Assembly (NCBI GenBank): GCA_028826165.1 | Contig: JAPDFW010000058.1 | Coordinates: 310,001-374,000, forward strand | Source of the DNA: Anaeramoeba ignava | Taxonomy: Eukaryota; Metamonada; Anaeramoebidae | DNA: 64,000 bases | Direction of reading: 5' to 3' | In this document: in pieces, positions 20,321-29,858 of the stretch | Position numbering within the stretch: position 1 is the stretch's first letter | How the letters are laid out: each line of letters starts with the position of its first letter | Notes under the pieces: generated by a model | Databases searched by the model: none | What the model saw: the letters and a program-made list of their open reading frames with translations, nothing else | What the model was told of the DNA's origin: nothing | Made by a program: the position numbers and the translations under genes

Positions 20321-23300
20321 ATGGGAAATTGTTGTGCTTCACCAAAAAACCCCATCGAAGATGTAGCATTTATCGGAATGAGTTTAGAAAAAGTGCCACC
20401 ATTAATTGGATTATGTTATCAATTGAATTCACTTGATTTAACTGGAAATCACATTCAAAAATTACCAAGTTCGCTTGTCAAGCAAGAAACAATTCGAAGT
20501 TTCATTTGGAAAAGCAACCATTTGAAAAAAGTCCCGCAGAATTTATACGAGATGAAAAACCTGCAATTCCTTGACTTGAGTTGCAATCATATTTATCAAA
20601 TTTCGGATCGAATCCAAAAACTCACAAGTTTAACTGAATTGGATCTTCATGAAAATTTAATCGAAACTTTTCCCGACCTCAGCTTCGGTTATCTGCAGTC
20701 TTTGATCAAATTAAACGCATCGAGGAATTGCATACGATCGATTCCCGAATGCGTGCAGAACCTCAATAGTCTCCGTGAGTTAGATTTGAATGGGAATTCG
20801 CTCCCAGTTCTCCCCCAGCATTTCTCGTCTTTGACGAACCTGCAAATGCTGAATCTCTCAAATAATGTGATCAAGAACCTTGAGATGAACAATGGTCTGC
20901 AGGGTCTTGTTTCTCTTCATCGGTTCGATTTGTCTTATAATCTAGTCGAAAAAATTCCCGAAACCATTAAGTATCTGAAAAATTTGCGAATTTTGATCGC
21001 AGATTTCAATCGGATCTCACTCATTCACGACGCGTTCGGGAATCTCTCGAAAATCACACAAACAACCTTTGAGAACAACAAGTTGAAAGACTTGCCGAAT
21101 TCGTTTGGAAAATTAAGCGGCTCGCTTTTGGATCTGAATTTGAGATCAAACAAGTTTAAAGAAATTCCTGGTGTTCTGCAACAGCTACGCGAACTCCAGG
21201 TTTTGATCATGTCTCGCAACAAGATCTCCTCGTTTACTCTACAACTCACAAAGCTGATTGATCTCGATCTTTCTGACAATCGTATTGAGAGGTTCGAGGA
21301 TAACGCGTTCATGCATCTCCACTCGATATCCAAGCTTAACTTGGCAAAGAACCGTATATCTTCCCTTCCCGAATCTGTCTCGACAATGCGCAACTTGTCG
21401 ATGCTCAATTTGTCGTCGAATAATCTGCAAAAACTTCCCCAAAATATCGGCAACTTGGTGAATTTGAAGGAGCTCGATCTCTCTGAAAATAAGTTGCAGA
21501 GCCTTCCCGACGAGATTGGCCAGCTGATATTTGTCTACAAGCTCATGCTCAACGGCAACCAATTGAAGAGCCTTCCACAAACATTTTCGCATATGAAGAA
21601 TTTGAATGTTTTAAACCTATCCAAAAATTTATTTGAATGTGTTCCTCCAGTTTTGTTCAGCTTCTCCAAACTGCAAAAGCTCACAATGTCCGACTGCAAG
21701 CTCCGCATCTTCCCGTCAAACATGATCCTTCTCATGACGCTCAAGGAGTTGAACCTCAGCGCAAACAACATCCGGCTCCTGTCTCCATCTATAGGCATGA
21801 TGCGGTCGCTGTCGGAACTGAATCTGAGCAACAACAAGATCGCCGAAATTCCTGATTCGTTCTTTGATCTGGGAAACTCGCCCAAGGCGTCGTTGTGCAA
21901 GATCGATTTCTCGGGTAACCAGCTGGGCGAGTTCAGTGAGTTGTGGTTCAGATTCACAAATCTGCAAGAGCTCGACTTGTCACATAACAGAATCCAAAAG
22001 TTCCCGATCGACGGATTTGAGAAATTTTCGAGTATCGAATCCCTCAAACTCAGCCACAACCGGTGCGAGAACATTGATATCTCATCCGCACGACGCCTAA
22101 CGAAGCTGGAGTTCTTGCATTTGGAGGGAAATATCCTGTCGGATTCATTCCAAAAAATCCTGAATAAAATCTCCAGTAAAAATCCTCATCACCAAAAAAA
22201 CACTCGCAGCCACAAAGAGAAAAACGAGCGTCTGTTCATCCGCTGCTCTCTCCAGCGCTCGCGATCTTTCTCCAATAATCACAGTCTGGGAGATAGCGGG
22301 AACATGGGAATCAACAGCAACATAAGTATCAACAGTAGCGTCAATAGTAATATGAACAATAGCGTGACAAATAATATCCCCAACGGGGTCAACAACCCCC
22401 TCAACCGCTCGCAAACACCGCTTGATTTCCCCGTTGCAAAAGAGATCCTTGTGGATCCTTATAAGCCCAACTGGTTCGCAAGGAAGATTCACTGGAAAAG
22501 CGCCAGATTCACAGTTGGATACTCGGAAACTAAAGGCAAGCGCGGCTCTATGGAGGACACCATAGACATCCGCGGCAGATTCGGGAATTGGCCTAATGTC
22601 GACTTCTTCGCTCTTTACGACGGCCACAAGGGTAGATTCACTGCTGATTTCCTTGCGTTTGTATTCTCGGGAATGCTTGAATCAAAACTCAAGAAATTAT
22701 TTCCTCAACTCAAAAAAACTCAATCCCAATCCTCAAATTATTTCGCTCAAGAAGACCCAAATAAGTCGCAAGAACCGCAAGAACAACATCAAATACACAA
22801 CTCTGCGAAGGATTTCTCGCCAATGAAAAATATGAGCTTCACAAACGAACCAACAAACAGATTAATAACTGAAAATTTAACTGAAAATGATACTTTTGAA
22901 TTAGAAAGTCAGGATGAGTCCCAAAGTCTCCATGCAAACAACAATAACAGCACCACAACCCCCAACAAAAACACTTCCAATTTCGGTCCAAAGGCCCAAG
23001 CTCCGACCCTCAACAGAAAGCTCTCGCTCCAAGACGAAGAAAAATTGATCCAAATCAAACAAACTTTCCACGATCTATTTCTTCAAGTCAACAAGAAGCT
23101 CGAAAAAACAAAAACAGAGAGTGGTGCCACAGCAGTCATCTCGCTCATCGTCGATAACAAGTGCTTCATCGTCAATGTTGGCGACTCACGCGCCGTTCTC
23201 AGTCGCCAAAGACGAGCTTTTCGTGTCTCTTTCGACCACAAACCAACCGTGCCATCCGAGCAACAACGCATCCGCAACCTCGGAGGCATAGTCAGTCGAG

Positions 23301-24112
23301 CTGGGAGAGTCAATGGTACAATCGCCATTTCTCGTGCTATCGGCGATTCTGCGTTCCAGCCTTTTGTTTCCTGTGAACCGTATGTTTTTTGCTTTGAGAT
23401 CGAAAATGATGATCGTTTCCTCATCCTCGCTTGTGACGGTGTTTGGGACGTTCTATCAGACCAGGAGACTGTGGACATTGCAAACTCAATTAAAGACCCA
23501 TATTTATCCGCTCTTTCCATTCGAAATGCTGCCTTCTCAAAGGGAAGTACTGATAATATTTCTGTCATTGTTGTTGATCTCAAACCAAATCGAACTCAGA
23601 AATTCTTTAAGAAAAATTCCTCTTTTTTTCTTCAATCTGAAATCAATGAAAAAAATCTCGCTCAAATCGAGTTTGAAGCTGACCAAAAAAATACTAATTC
23701 TCTTCATCTCTTTAATCAGAAATTGATCCAGTCTTCTCATCAAATGACCTTCAATCATCATGAAAATAATTCAAGTTTATCTTTTGCGAATTTTCCCAAA
23801 AGGAATTTTTGGGATCAAAATCCAATGCAAATTGATGATAAAGATGATTTAGATATAGACATAGATTTAGATTCAAATGAAGATTCAAATGAAAATCCAA
23901 ATGAAAATTCAAATGAAAATACAAACGAAAATTCAAATGAAAATCCAAACGAAAATCCAAATCAAAATCCAAATCAAAATATAAAATATATTAATAATAA
24001 TCTTTATATAGATCTCAAATCCCCAAAAGAAAATAATCCAAAAATTCGAAATAATTTCGATAAAAATCAAATTGTGAAAAAAGATGAAAGAAATGAAAAT
24101 TCAATTAATTGA
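20321..24112 (+). CDS. LRR-PP2C phosphatase (PHLPP-like), acylated N terminus
   Basis: A 1263-residue single-exon gene. It begins MGNCCASPKN: Gly2 for N-myristoylation and Cys4-Cys5 for palmitoylation, which predicts membrane anchoring. Residues about 15-615 are some 25 leucine-rich repeats (LNLSSNNLQKLP type). Residues about 726-1090 are a PP2C Ser/Thr phosphatase with its metal-binding motifs: RGSMED, LYDGHKG, SGATA, VGDSRAV, AISRAIGD, CDGVWDVLS and GSTDNISV. A disordered Asn/Ser/Gln-rich insert of about 110 residues splits the PP2C domain after the DGHKG motif. The C-terminal 130 residues are low complexity (NENPNENSNE). LRR plus PP2C occurs in PHLPP phosphatases and fungal adenylate cyclases; no cyclase domain is present, so PHLPP-like is the better fit. 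Acting on AGC kinases would be inference. The middle of the gene is clearly richer in GC than its two ends. Confidence 0.9.
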   Translation: MGNCCASPKNPIEDVAFIGMSLEKVPPLIGLCYQLNSLDLTGNHIQKLPSSLVKQETIRSFIWKSNHLKKVPQNLYEMKNLQFLDLSCNHIYQISDRIQKLTSLTELDLHENLIETFPDLSFGYLQSLIKLNASRNCIRSIPECVQNLNSLRELDLNGNSLPVLPQHFSSLTNLQMLNLSNNVIKNLEMNNGLQGLVSLHRFDLSYNLVEKIPETIKYLKNLRILIADFNRISLIHDAFGNLSKITQTTFENNKLKDLPNSFGKLSGSLLDLNLRSNKFKEIPGVLQQLRELQVLIMSRNKISSFTLQLTKLIDLDLSDNRIERFEDNAFMHLHSISKLNLAKNRISSLPESVSTMRNLSMLNLSSNNLQKLPQNIGNLVNLKELDLSENKLQSLPDEIGQLIFVYKLMLNGNQLKSLPQTFSHMKNLNVLNLSKNLFECVPPVLFSFSKLQKLTMSDCKLRIFPSNMILLMTLKELNLSANNIRLLSPSIGMMRSLSELNLSNNKIAEIPDSFFDLGNSPKASLCKIDFSGNQLGEFSELWFRFTNLQELDLSHNRIQKFPIDGFEKFSSIESLKLSHNRCENIDISSARRLTKLEFLHLEGNILSDSFQKILNKISSKNPHHQKNTRSHKEKNERLFIRCSLQRSRSFSNNHSLGDSGNMGINSNISINSSVNSNMNNSVTNNIPNGVNNPLNRSQTPLDFPVAKEILVDPYKPNWFARKIHWKSARFTVGYSETKGKRGSMEDTIDIRGRFGNWPNVDFFALYDGHKGRFTADFLAFVFSGMLESKLKKLFPQLKKTQSQSSNYFAQEDPNKSQEPQEQHQIHNSAKDFSPMKNMSFTNEPTNRLITENLTENDTFELESQDESQSLHANNNNSTTTPNKNTSNFGPKAQAPTLNRKLSLQDEEKLIQIKQTFHDLFLQVNKKLEKTKTESGATAVISLIVDNKCFIVNVGDSRAVLSRQRRAFRVSFDHKPTVPSEQQRIRNLGGIVSRAGRVNGTIAISRAIGDSAFQPFVSCEPYVFCFEIENDDRFLILACDGVWDVLSDQETVDIANSIKDPYLSALSIRNAAFSKGSTDNISVIVVDLKPNRTQKFFKKNSSFFLQSEINEKNLAQIEFEADQKNTNSLHLFNQKLIQSSHQMTFNHHENNSSLSFANFPKRNFWDQNPMQIDDKDDLDIDIDLDSNEDSNENPNENSNENTNENSNENPNENPNQNPNQNIKYINNNLYIDLKSPKENNPKIRNNFDKNQIVKKDERNENSIN

Positions 24113-24694
24113 AAAAACAAAATTAAAATTAAAATTAAAAGTAAAATTAAAATTTTTTTTAGTTTATTGAATTATCATTTCTTTCTTTTCTTTCTTTCTA
24201 TATTTTTTTTTAAAAGTTTCTTCTTTTTTTTTGCAATAAAACTTTTTATATTTAATTTTTAATTTTTAATTTTTCATTTTTTTATTTTTTCATTTTTCAT
24301 TTTTCCATATTTTCCAAAAAGAAAAAAAGCAAAAAAAGCAAAAAAAAAAAACAAATAAACAAAATTAATTAAAAAAAAAAAATTTCAATTAAAAAAAAAA
24401 GCAAAAAAAAAAACAACTTTATTTAAAACAAACAATATAAATATTATTTAAAATTATATGCAACAAAATAACGAATTTAACGTTTCAAATAAAAGGTTGG
24501 ATAAAAAAAAAATACAAACAAAAAAAAAATACATCATTTTTATACACATCTATTTTTAGCATTTTAATCACCTTTTTATAAAACTTTTCCCATTTATTCT
24601 TTATATACATATTTATTTAAATCAAAATACCTAACTTAAATTTAGCGAAAATAAACGGGATCAATATATACCACAAACAACACACTCCCAGACA
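24113..24694. other. Intergenic region, LRR-PP2C to SIN3-like gene
   Basis: About 580 bases of T-rich then A-rich DNA. GCAATAAAAC near 24232 could be a polyadenylation signal of the phosphatase gene. TTTTTCATTTTT elements lie near 24275-24305. From 24330 to 24420 there are A-runs with AAAAGC motifs. No reading frame looks real, and I see no RNA gene. Confidence 0.5.
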
Positions 24695-27600
24695 TTGCAG
24701 CATACCAACATGCAAACAAGAACAACTACAAGTAATAACCAAGAGCGAACGGCGGAAAAAGACAATGCACAAACAAATACAAGCGATGGTAATGAAATGA
24801 AAAACCCTGAAGCTGTTGAGTTTCTTGGGAAAATACGGGACTATTTCTCGAACAACGAGCAAAAAATGCAAACGTTCCTTGAAATCTTGCGCGAATTCAA
24901 ATACAGACGACAAGACACCCCTTCTGTGATCGCCAAAATCATACAGATATTTGAGGGAGACACTGATCTGCTGATGAAGTTCAACAGATTTCTGCCGTCA
25001 GATTACAAAATCACAGAGGCACATATAAATCGCAAAGACAACCGAGAATTTCTTAAATTTATTCATTTTATTGAAAAAACACTTGGTTCAACTTCAACTA
25101 AATGGAGCAAATTTGTTCGAAAATTAAAAAAACTTCAAAAAGGAACGTTAAGTTTTCAAGAATTTCAGCAGAAGATGAACAAACTATTTTCCGACAACCC
25201 TGCCATTACAAAAGGGTTCACACAATCGTTTTTTGAGAAGGTTCATTATGTACAACTTCCTTTTTTAAAGCCGTTAGTAAATAAACGAATGAAAAAAAAC
25301 ACTGAAAAAGCATGGGAAGAAACAATATATACATCTGCCAAGCGGGCCAAGAAATCTCGCAAGCGCGCTCCAAAGCCTCAAGGGTTAGAAGGGACAGAAC
25401 CCTTCGATCCTCAAGAATTTTCGACAAATATTAAGGCTCATTGCCAATACTTGAACATAATAAACACCCATTCTGCTCTTCTTAAAACTTCAAACACCCT
25501 CCAGTCCCTTAGCTCCTTCTCCTCCTTCTCTCATCACCCCGATCCTTCTGAGCAACTTGATACTCTCTCGGGTCTGGTTCGCCAGCGCAAAAAGATCTTC
25601 TCGAAAAATTTCAAGTTGATGAAAAAATTTCAATTTTCAATTGAAAAAATGAATGAAATTTTGGAATTGATTTTGGCTTCAAAACAAAAAAATCACGACC
25701 AAAATGCTCTCAATATAATTTCTGCCAAGATTTCTTCTTTGTTTCAATATCCTGATTTTTGTTTACTTTTGCAGCATGTTTATGGAGAAAAATATGAATC
25801 AATGTTTGATTTTCTTGAAAATAATCCACTTTTTGCTGTTCCTTCTATTCTCCGCAATTTGATTGAGTGTTATGATGATATTTCCACCAATCAATTGCAG
25901 ATTATTGCTGAAACTGATAAGTTGTTGTCTACTCATAGTTCCAAGATACAAGATTTACAATTTTTGAATTATTCGAAACAATTTTCTGATTTTTTAAGTC
26001 CATCTTGTAAAGGATTCATTAAAATTAATTTAGAAATTAATTTAGAAATTAAATTTTATTTAGAAATTAAATTTTATTTAGAAATTAATTTAGAAATTTA
26101 TTTAGAAATTAATTTAGAAATTTATTTAGAAATTAAAATTAAAATTAAAATTAAATTTAGAAATTAAAATTAATTTAGAAATTAATTTAGAAATTAAAAT
26201 TAAAATTAAAATTAAAATTAAAATTAAAATTAAAATTAAAATTAAAATTAAAATTAAAAATCAAAATTAAAATTAAAATTAAAATTAAAAATTAAAATTA
26301 AAATTAAAATTAAAATTAAAATTAAAATCAAAATTAAAATTAAATTTTATTTAGAAATTAAATTAGAAATTAAAATTAAAATTAAAATTAAAATTAAAAT
26401 TAAAATTAAAATTAAAATTAAAATTAAAATTAAAATTAAAATTAAAATTAAAATTAAAATTAAAATTAAAATTAAAATTAAAATTAAAATCAAAATTAAA
26501 ATTAAAATTAAAATTAAAATTAAAATTAAAATTAAAATTAAAATTAAAATTAAAATTAAAATTAAAATCAAAATTCATTTAAAATTTAATATTTAAAATT
26601 TAAAAATTAAAATTAAAATTAAAATTCATTTAAAATTAAATTTTATTTAAAATTCATTTCTAAAAGTCTTGGCTCTAGATACTCTCGAAAAAGAAACCTT
26701 AGATCTTCCAATTACCCTTGAATACTCCGATACAAAACTCATACCAACAATTTCACAACTGCTTGTGATTCGTCTTCAACAAGGAATTCTTGGTGAAGAT
26801 TCTCAACCTAAAAATCAAAAAATCGAAATACCAAAACATATTCATGATAATTTTGAAAATCAACTTGATTTCTTAGATTTTCAACAAGATTTACAACAAG
26901 AAATCCAGCAAGAAATTGAAAATAAAGAACAAAATACAAAATCAAATCAAATCATGCAAATGGATCTTGAAACAGATAACGCACTTAATGAAACCCTTAA
27001 ACAATTAACACATTTCTTTTTTGAATCAATTGGAGCAAGTAAAAAATTCATTGCTTATTCAAGTGATGAAAAAAGATCAAAAGAAACAAAAGAAAAAGAA
27101 AAAGAAAAAGAAAAAGAAGATGGAAATTTGAAACCAGAAAATTCACCCAATATTTTCGAAAGACCCTTTGATTTCTTAAGCACTTTTTTCGAAGAGGATA
27201 GTACAACAAATCCAACAAAAACATTCCAATCAAACGAGAATGAAAATTCAAATGAAAACGAGATCCAAAGTGAAACTCAAAACGAAATCCAAAACGAAAC
27301 TCAAAATGAAAGAAGGCAAAAAAATGTCCCGAATTCAAAAAGTTTTGTTGGCGATATCCACTTTTGTTGCTTTATTCGGTTACACTATATTCTGTATGAA
27401 ATCATGATGAAGCTTAAGAACTCAAATGTTTCATTTTCAGAAGTTTTTGAAACAATTTCTCATTTTTTAACTGGCGAAATGACTTTTGAAAATTTTTATT
27501 CTTGGCTTTCTTCTTTTCCTTCAGTTTCACAAATCAAAGCCTCACAAATCCGTCTTGTTATGAATCAAATTTTGCATCAAGTTGTTGCTATATCAAAAGA

Positions 27601-27772
27601 TCCTTTGGCAAAACTTTTATTTCAGAAAAGCCAATTAGATCAACAAAAGATTCAACAAGAAGTTGATTCTCCTCTTTTTCTTTTTACTACTCAAAAACAA
27701 ACTCTTTTCGAACAACTTGATTATGAACCTATATCTATTACAATTCGAACACTTTCTAATCAAAAAAATTAA
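24695..27772 (+). CDS. SIN3: SIN3-like corepressor, two exons
   Basis: Exon 1 is 24695-26006 and exon 2 is 26667-27772. Donor GTAAAG and acceptor AAAAG leave one base plus two, forming Phe, for 805 residues. Residues about 37-108 match a PAH (paired amphipathic helix) domain of Sin3: FLGKIRDYF, FLEILREFKYR, DTPSVIAKIIQIFEGD and the ending FLPSDYKI. A weaker second PAH-like helical region follows at about 112-180. A basic stretch AKKSRKRAPK could be a nuclear signal. Around 310-400 a region resembles the Sin3 C-terminal part, with YGEKYESMFDFLENNP and AVPSILRNL. Sin3 scaffolds histone deacetylases in the nucleus. The protein is short for Sin3 and shows no clear third or fourth PAH. Exon 2 contains acidic Lys/Glu and Asn/Glu repeats and is otherwise hard to align. 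The exon 2 function is unknown. Confidence 0.8.
26007..26666. repeat. SIN3-like intron filled with (AAAATT)n
   Basis: A 660-base intron. After a stretch of ATTTAGAAATTA units it becomes nearly pure AAAATT hexamer (26190-26570) with rare AAAATC variants. The hexamer is open in two minus-strand frames (Ile-Leu and Asn-Phe runs), which I treat as artefacts. Confidence 0.85.
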
Positions 27773-29858
27773 GAAGATTTGAATTGTTTTTTTTTTTGAT
27801 TTTTTTTCTCATTTTTTTTTTTGAATGAAATCCACAAAATTTTTTCGCAGTTTTATTTTCATTTTTTTTTAACAACATCAATAATAAATTAATAATAAAT
27901 CAATAATAAATCAATAATAAATCAATAATAAATCAATAAATAAATCAATAATAAATTAATCAATAATAAATCAATAATAAATTAATAATAAATTAATAAT
28001 AAATTAATAATAAATCAATAATAATAAATTAATAAATAAATTAATAATAAATCAATAATAAATCAATAATAAATCAATAATAAATTAATAAATAAATTAA
28101 TAATAAATCAATAATAAATCAATAATAAATCAATAATAAATTAATAATAAATTAATCATAAATTAATAATAAATCAATAATAAATCAATAATAAATCAAT
28201 AATAAATCAATAATAAATTAATAATAAATCAATAAATTAATAATAAATCAATAATAAATCAATAATAAATTAATAATAAATTAATAATAAATAAATTTTA
28301 ATAAATCAATAATAAATCAATAATAAATCAATAAATCAATAAATTAATAATAAATTAATAATAAATTAATAATAAATCAATAATAATCAATAAATCAATA
28401 ATAAATTAATAATAAATAATCAAAATCAATAAATAAATCAATCAATAAATCAATAAATAAATAATAAATTAATAATAAATTAATAATAAATTTAATAATA
28501 AATTAATAATAAATCAATAATAAATCAATAATAAATCAATAATAAATTAATAATAAAATCAATCTCATAAATTAATAATAAATTAATAATAAATTAATAA
28601 TAAATAATAAAATAAAATAATAAATAAATTAATAAATAAAATTAATAATAAATTAATAATAAATCAATAATAAATTAATAATAAAATAAATCATAAATTA
28701 ATAAATAAATTAATAAATAAATTAATAATAAATTAATAAATCAATAAATAAATAAAATAAATCAATAATAAATTAATAAATAAATTAATAATAAATTAAT
28801 AATAAAATCAATAAATCAATAATAAATCAATAATAAATTAATAATAAAACAAATAATAAATCAATAATAAATTAATAATAAATCAATAATAAATTAATAA
28901 TAAATTAATAATAAATAATAATAAATTAATAATAAATTAATAATAAATCAATAATAAATTAATAATAAATTAATAATAAATTAATAATAAATTAATAAAA
29001 TTAATAATAAATTAATAATAAATCAATAATAAATTAATAATAAATCAATAATAAATCATTAATAAATCAATCAATAATAAATCAATCAATAAATCAATAA
29101 TAAATTAATAATAAATTAATAATAAATTAATAATAAATTAATAATAAATCAATTAATAAATCAATAATAAATTTAATAATAAATCAATAATAAATCATTA
29201 ATAAAATTAATAAGGATCAATAAGTGAATTTTGCTAATTATAAATTAATAATAAATTTATATTTAATTTTGATATTTTTATATTAAATTTTGTTATTTAA
29301 ATTAACTTAAATTAGTTTAATGGCAAATTAATAATAAATTTATATTTAAATTTCAAATATAAATTTAATTTGCTTTTTTTTTGGAATTAAAAAAAGAAGA
29401 AGAAATGATCATTTGATCAATTTGATCCCAATTAAAATTTAATTAAAAAAAATAACTTATTTTGTTTTATTAAATTATCTACAACTATTGAATTAAAAAA
29501 AAATATTAGAATAAGTTTCTTAAATAAAAGAAAAAAAGGGTTCTTTTTCTATTTATAATTTTCCTTTTTGTTCTTTTTATTTAAATTAATTAATAATAAA
29601 AATTTGATCAATTTTCTGTTTAAAAGAATTATTTAATTTTTAAATTTATTTTTATTTAATTTTTAATTATTTTTAAATTGTTTTTTAATTGTTTTTGATC
29701 GTAAAAAATTAATTATATTTGAAGTATTCAAAATTAAAAAAATTTTAAATTAAGAAGGAAAAATATTTTTTTTTGTAAAATCATTATTCTTTTTAATTCT
29801 TTATTTTTCTAAGTTACTTCATCTTTTTTTTTTAGTTTTTTTGAATTTGATTTTTTAA
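27773..29858. repeat. Intergenic 11-bp satellite (CAATAATAAAT)n and flanks
   Basis: From about 27875 to 29215 the DNA is a tandem array of CAATAATAAAT / TAATAATAAAT units, mostly 11 bases, with shorter slips such as CAATAAAT. The flanks are ordinary AT-rich DNA. An imperfect hairpin lies at 29323-29373, and the kinase promoter should fall in 29400-29858. A CTTCATCTTTTTTTTTT tract lies about 35 bases before the kinase ATG. No gene is supported in this 2-kb stretch. Confidence 0.85.
29323..29373. other. Imperfect inverted repeat, hairpin potential
   Basis: The left arm GCAAATTA plus AATTTATATTT pairs with the right arm AAATATAAATTTAATTTGC, leaving a six-base bulge on the left arm and a loop of about seven bases (AAATTTC). 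The stem is about 19 bp and AT-rich. It lies between the satellite and the kinase gene. It may be chance in such biased DNA. Confidence 0.35.

Noticed and set aside
20689-22627. Several minus- and plus-strand frames within the LRR-PP2C gene
   Set aside because: They are shadows of a GC-rich coding region, have no recognisable domains, and overlap a complete conserved protein.
26347-26578. Overlapping minus-strand frames of Ile-Leu and Asn-Phe repeats
   Set aside because: They are produced by the (AAAATT)n microsatellite in the SIN3-like intron; both frames lack stops by construction.
27048-27338. Minus-strand frame in SIN3-like exon 2 rich in Phe/Leu
   Set aside because: It is the complement of Lys/Glu- and Asn/Glu-coding repeats and has no features of its own.
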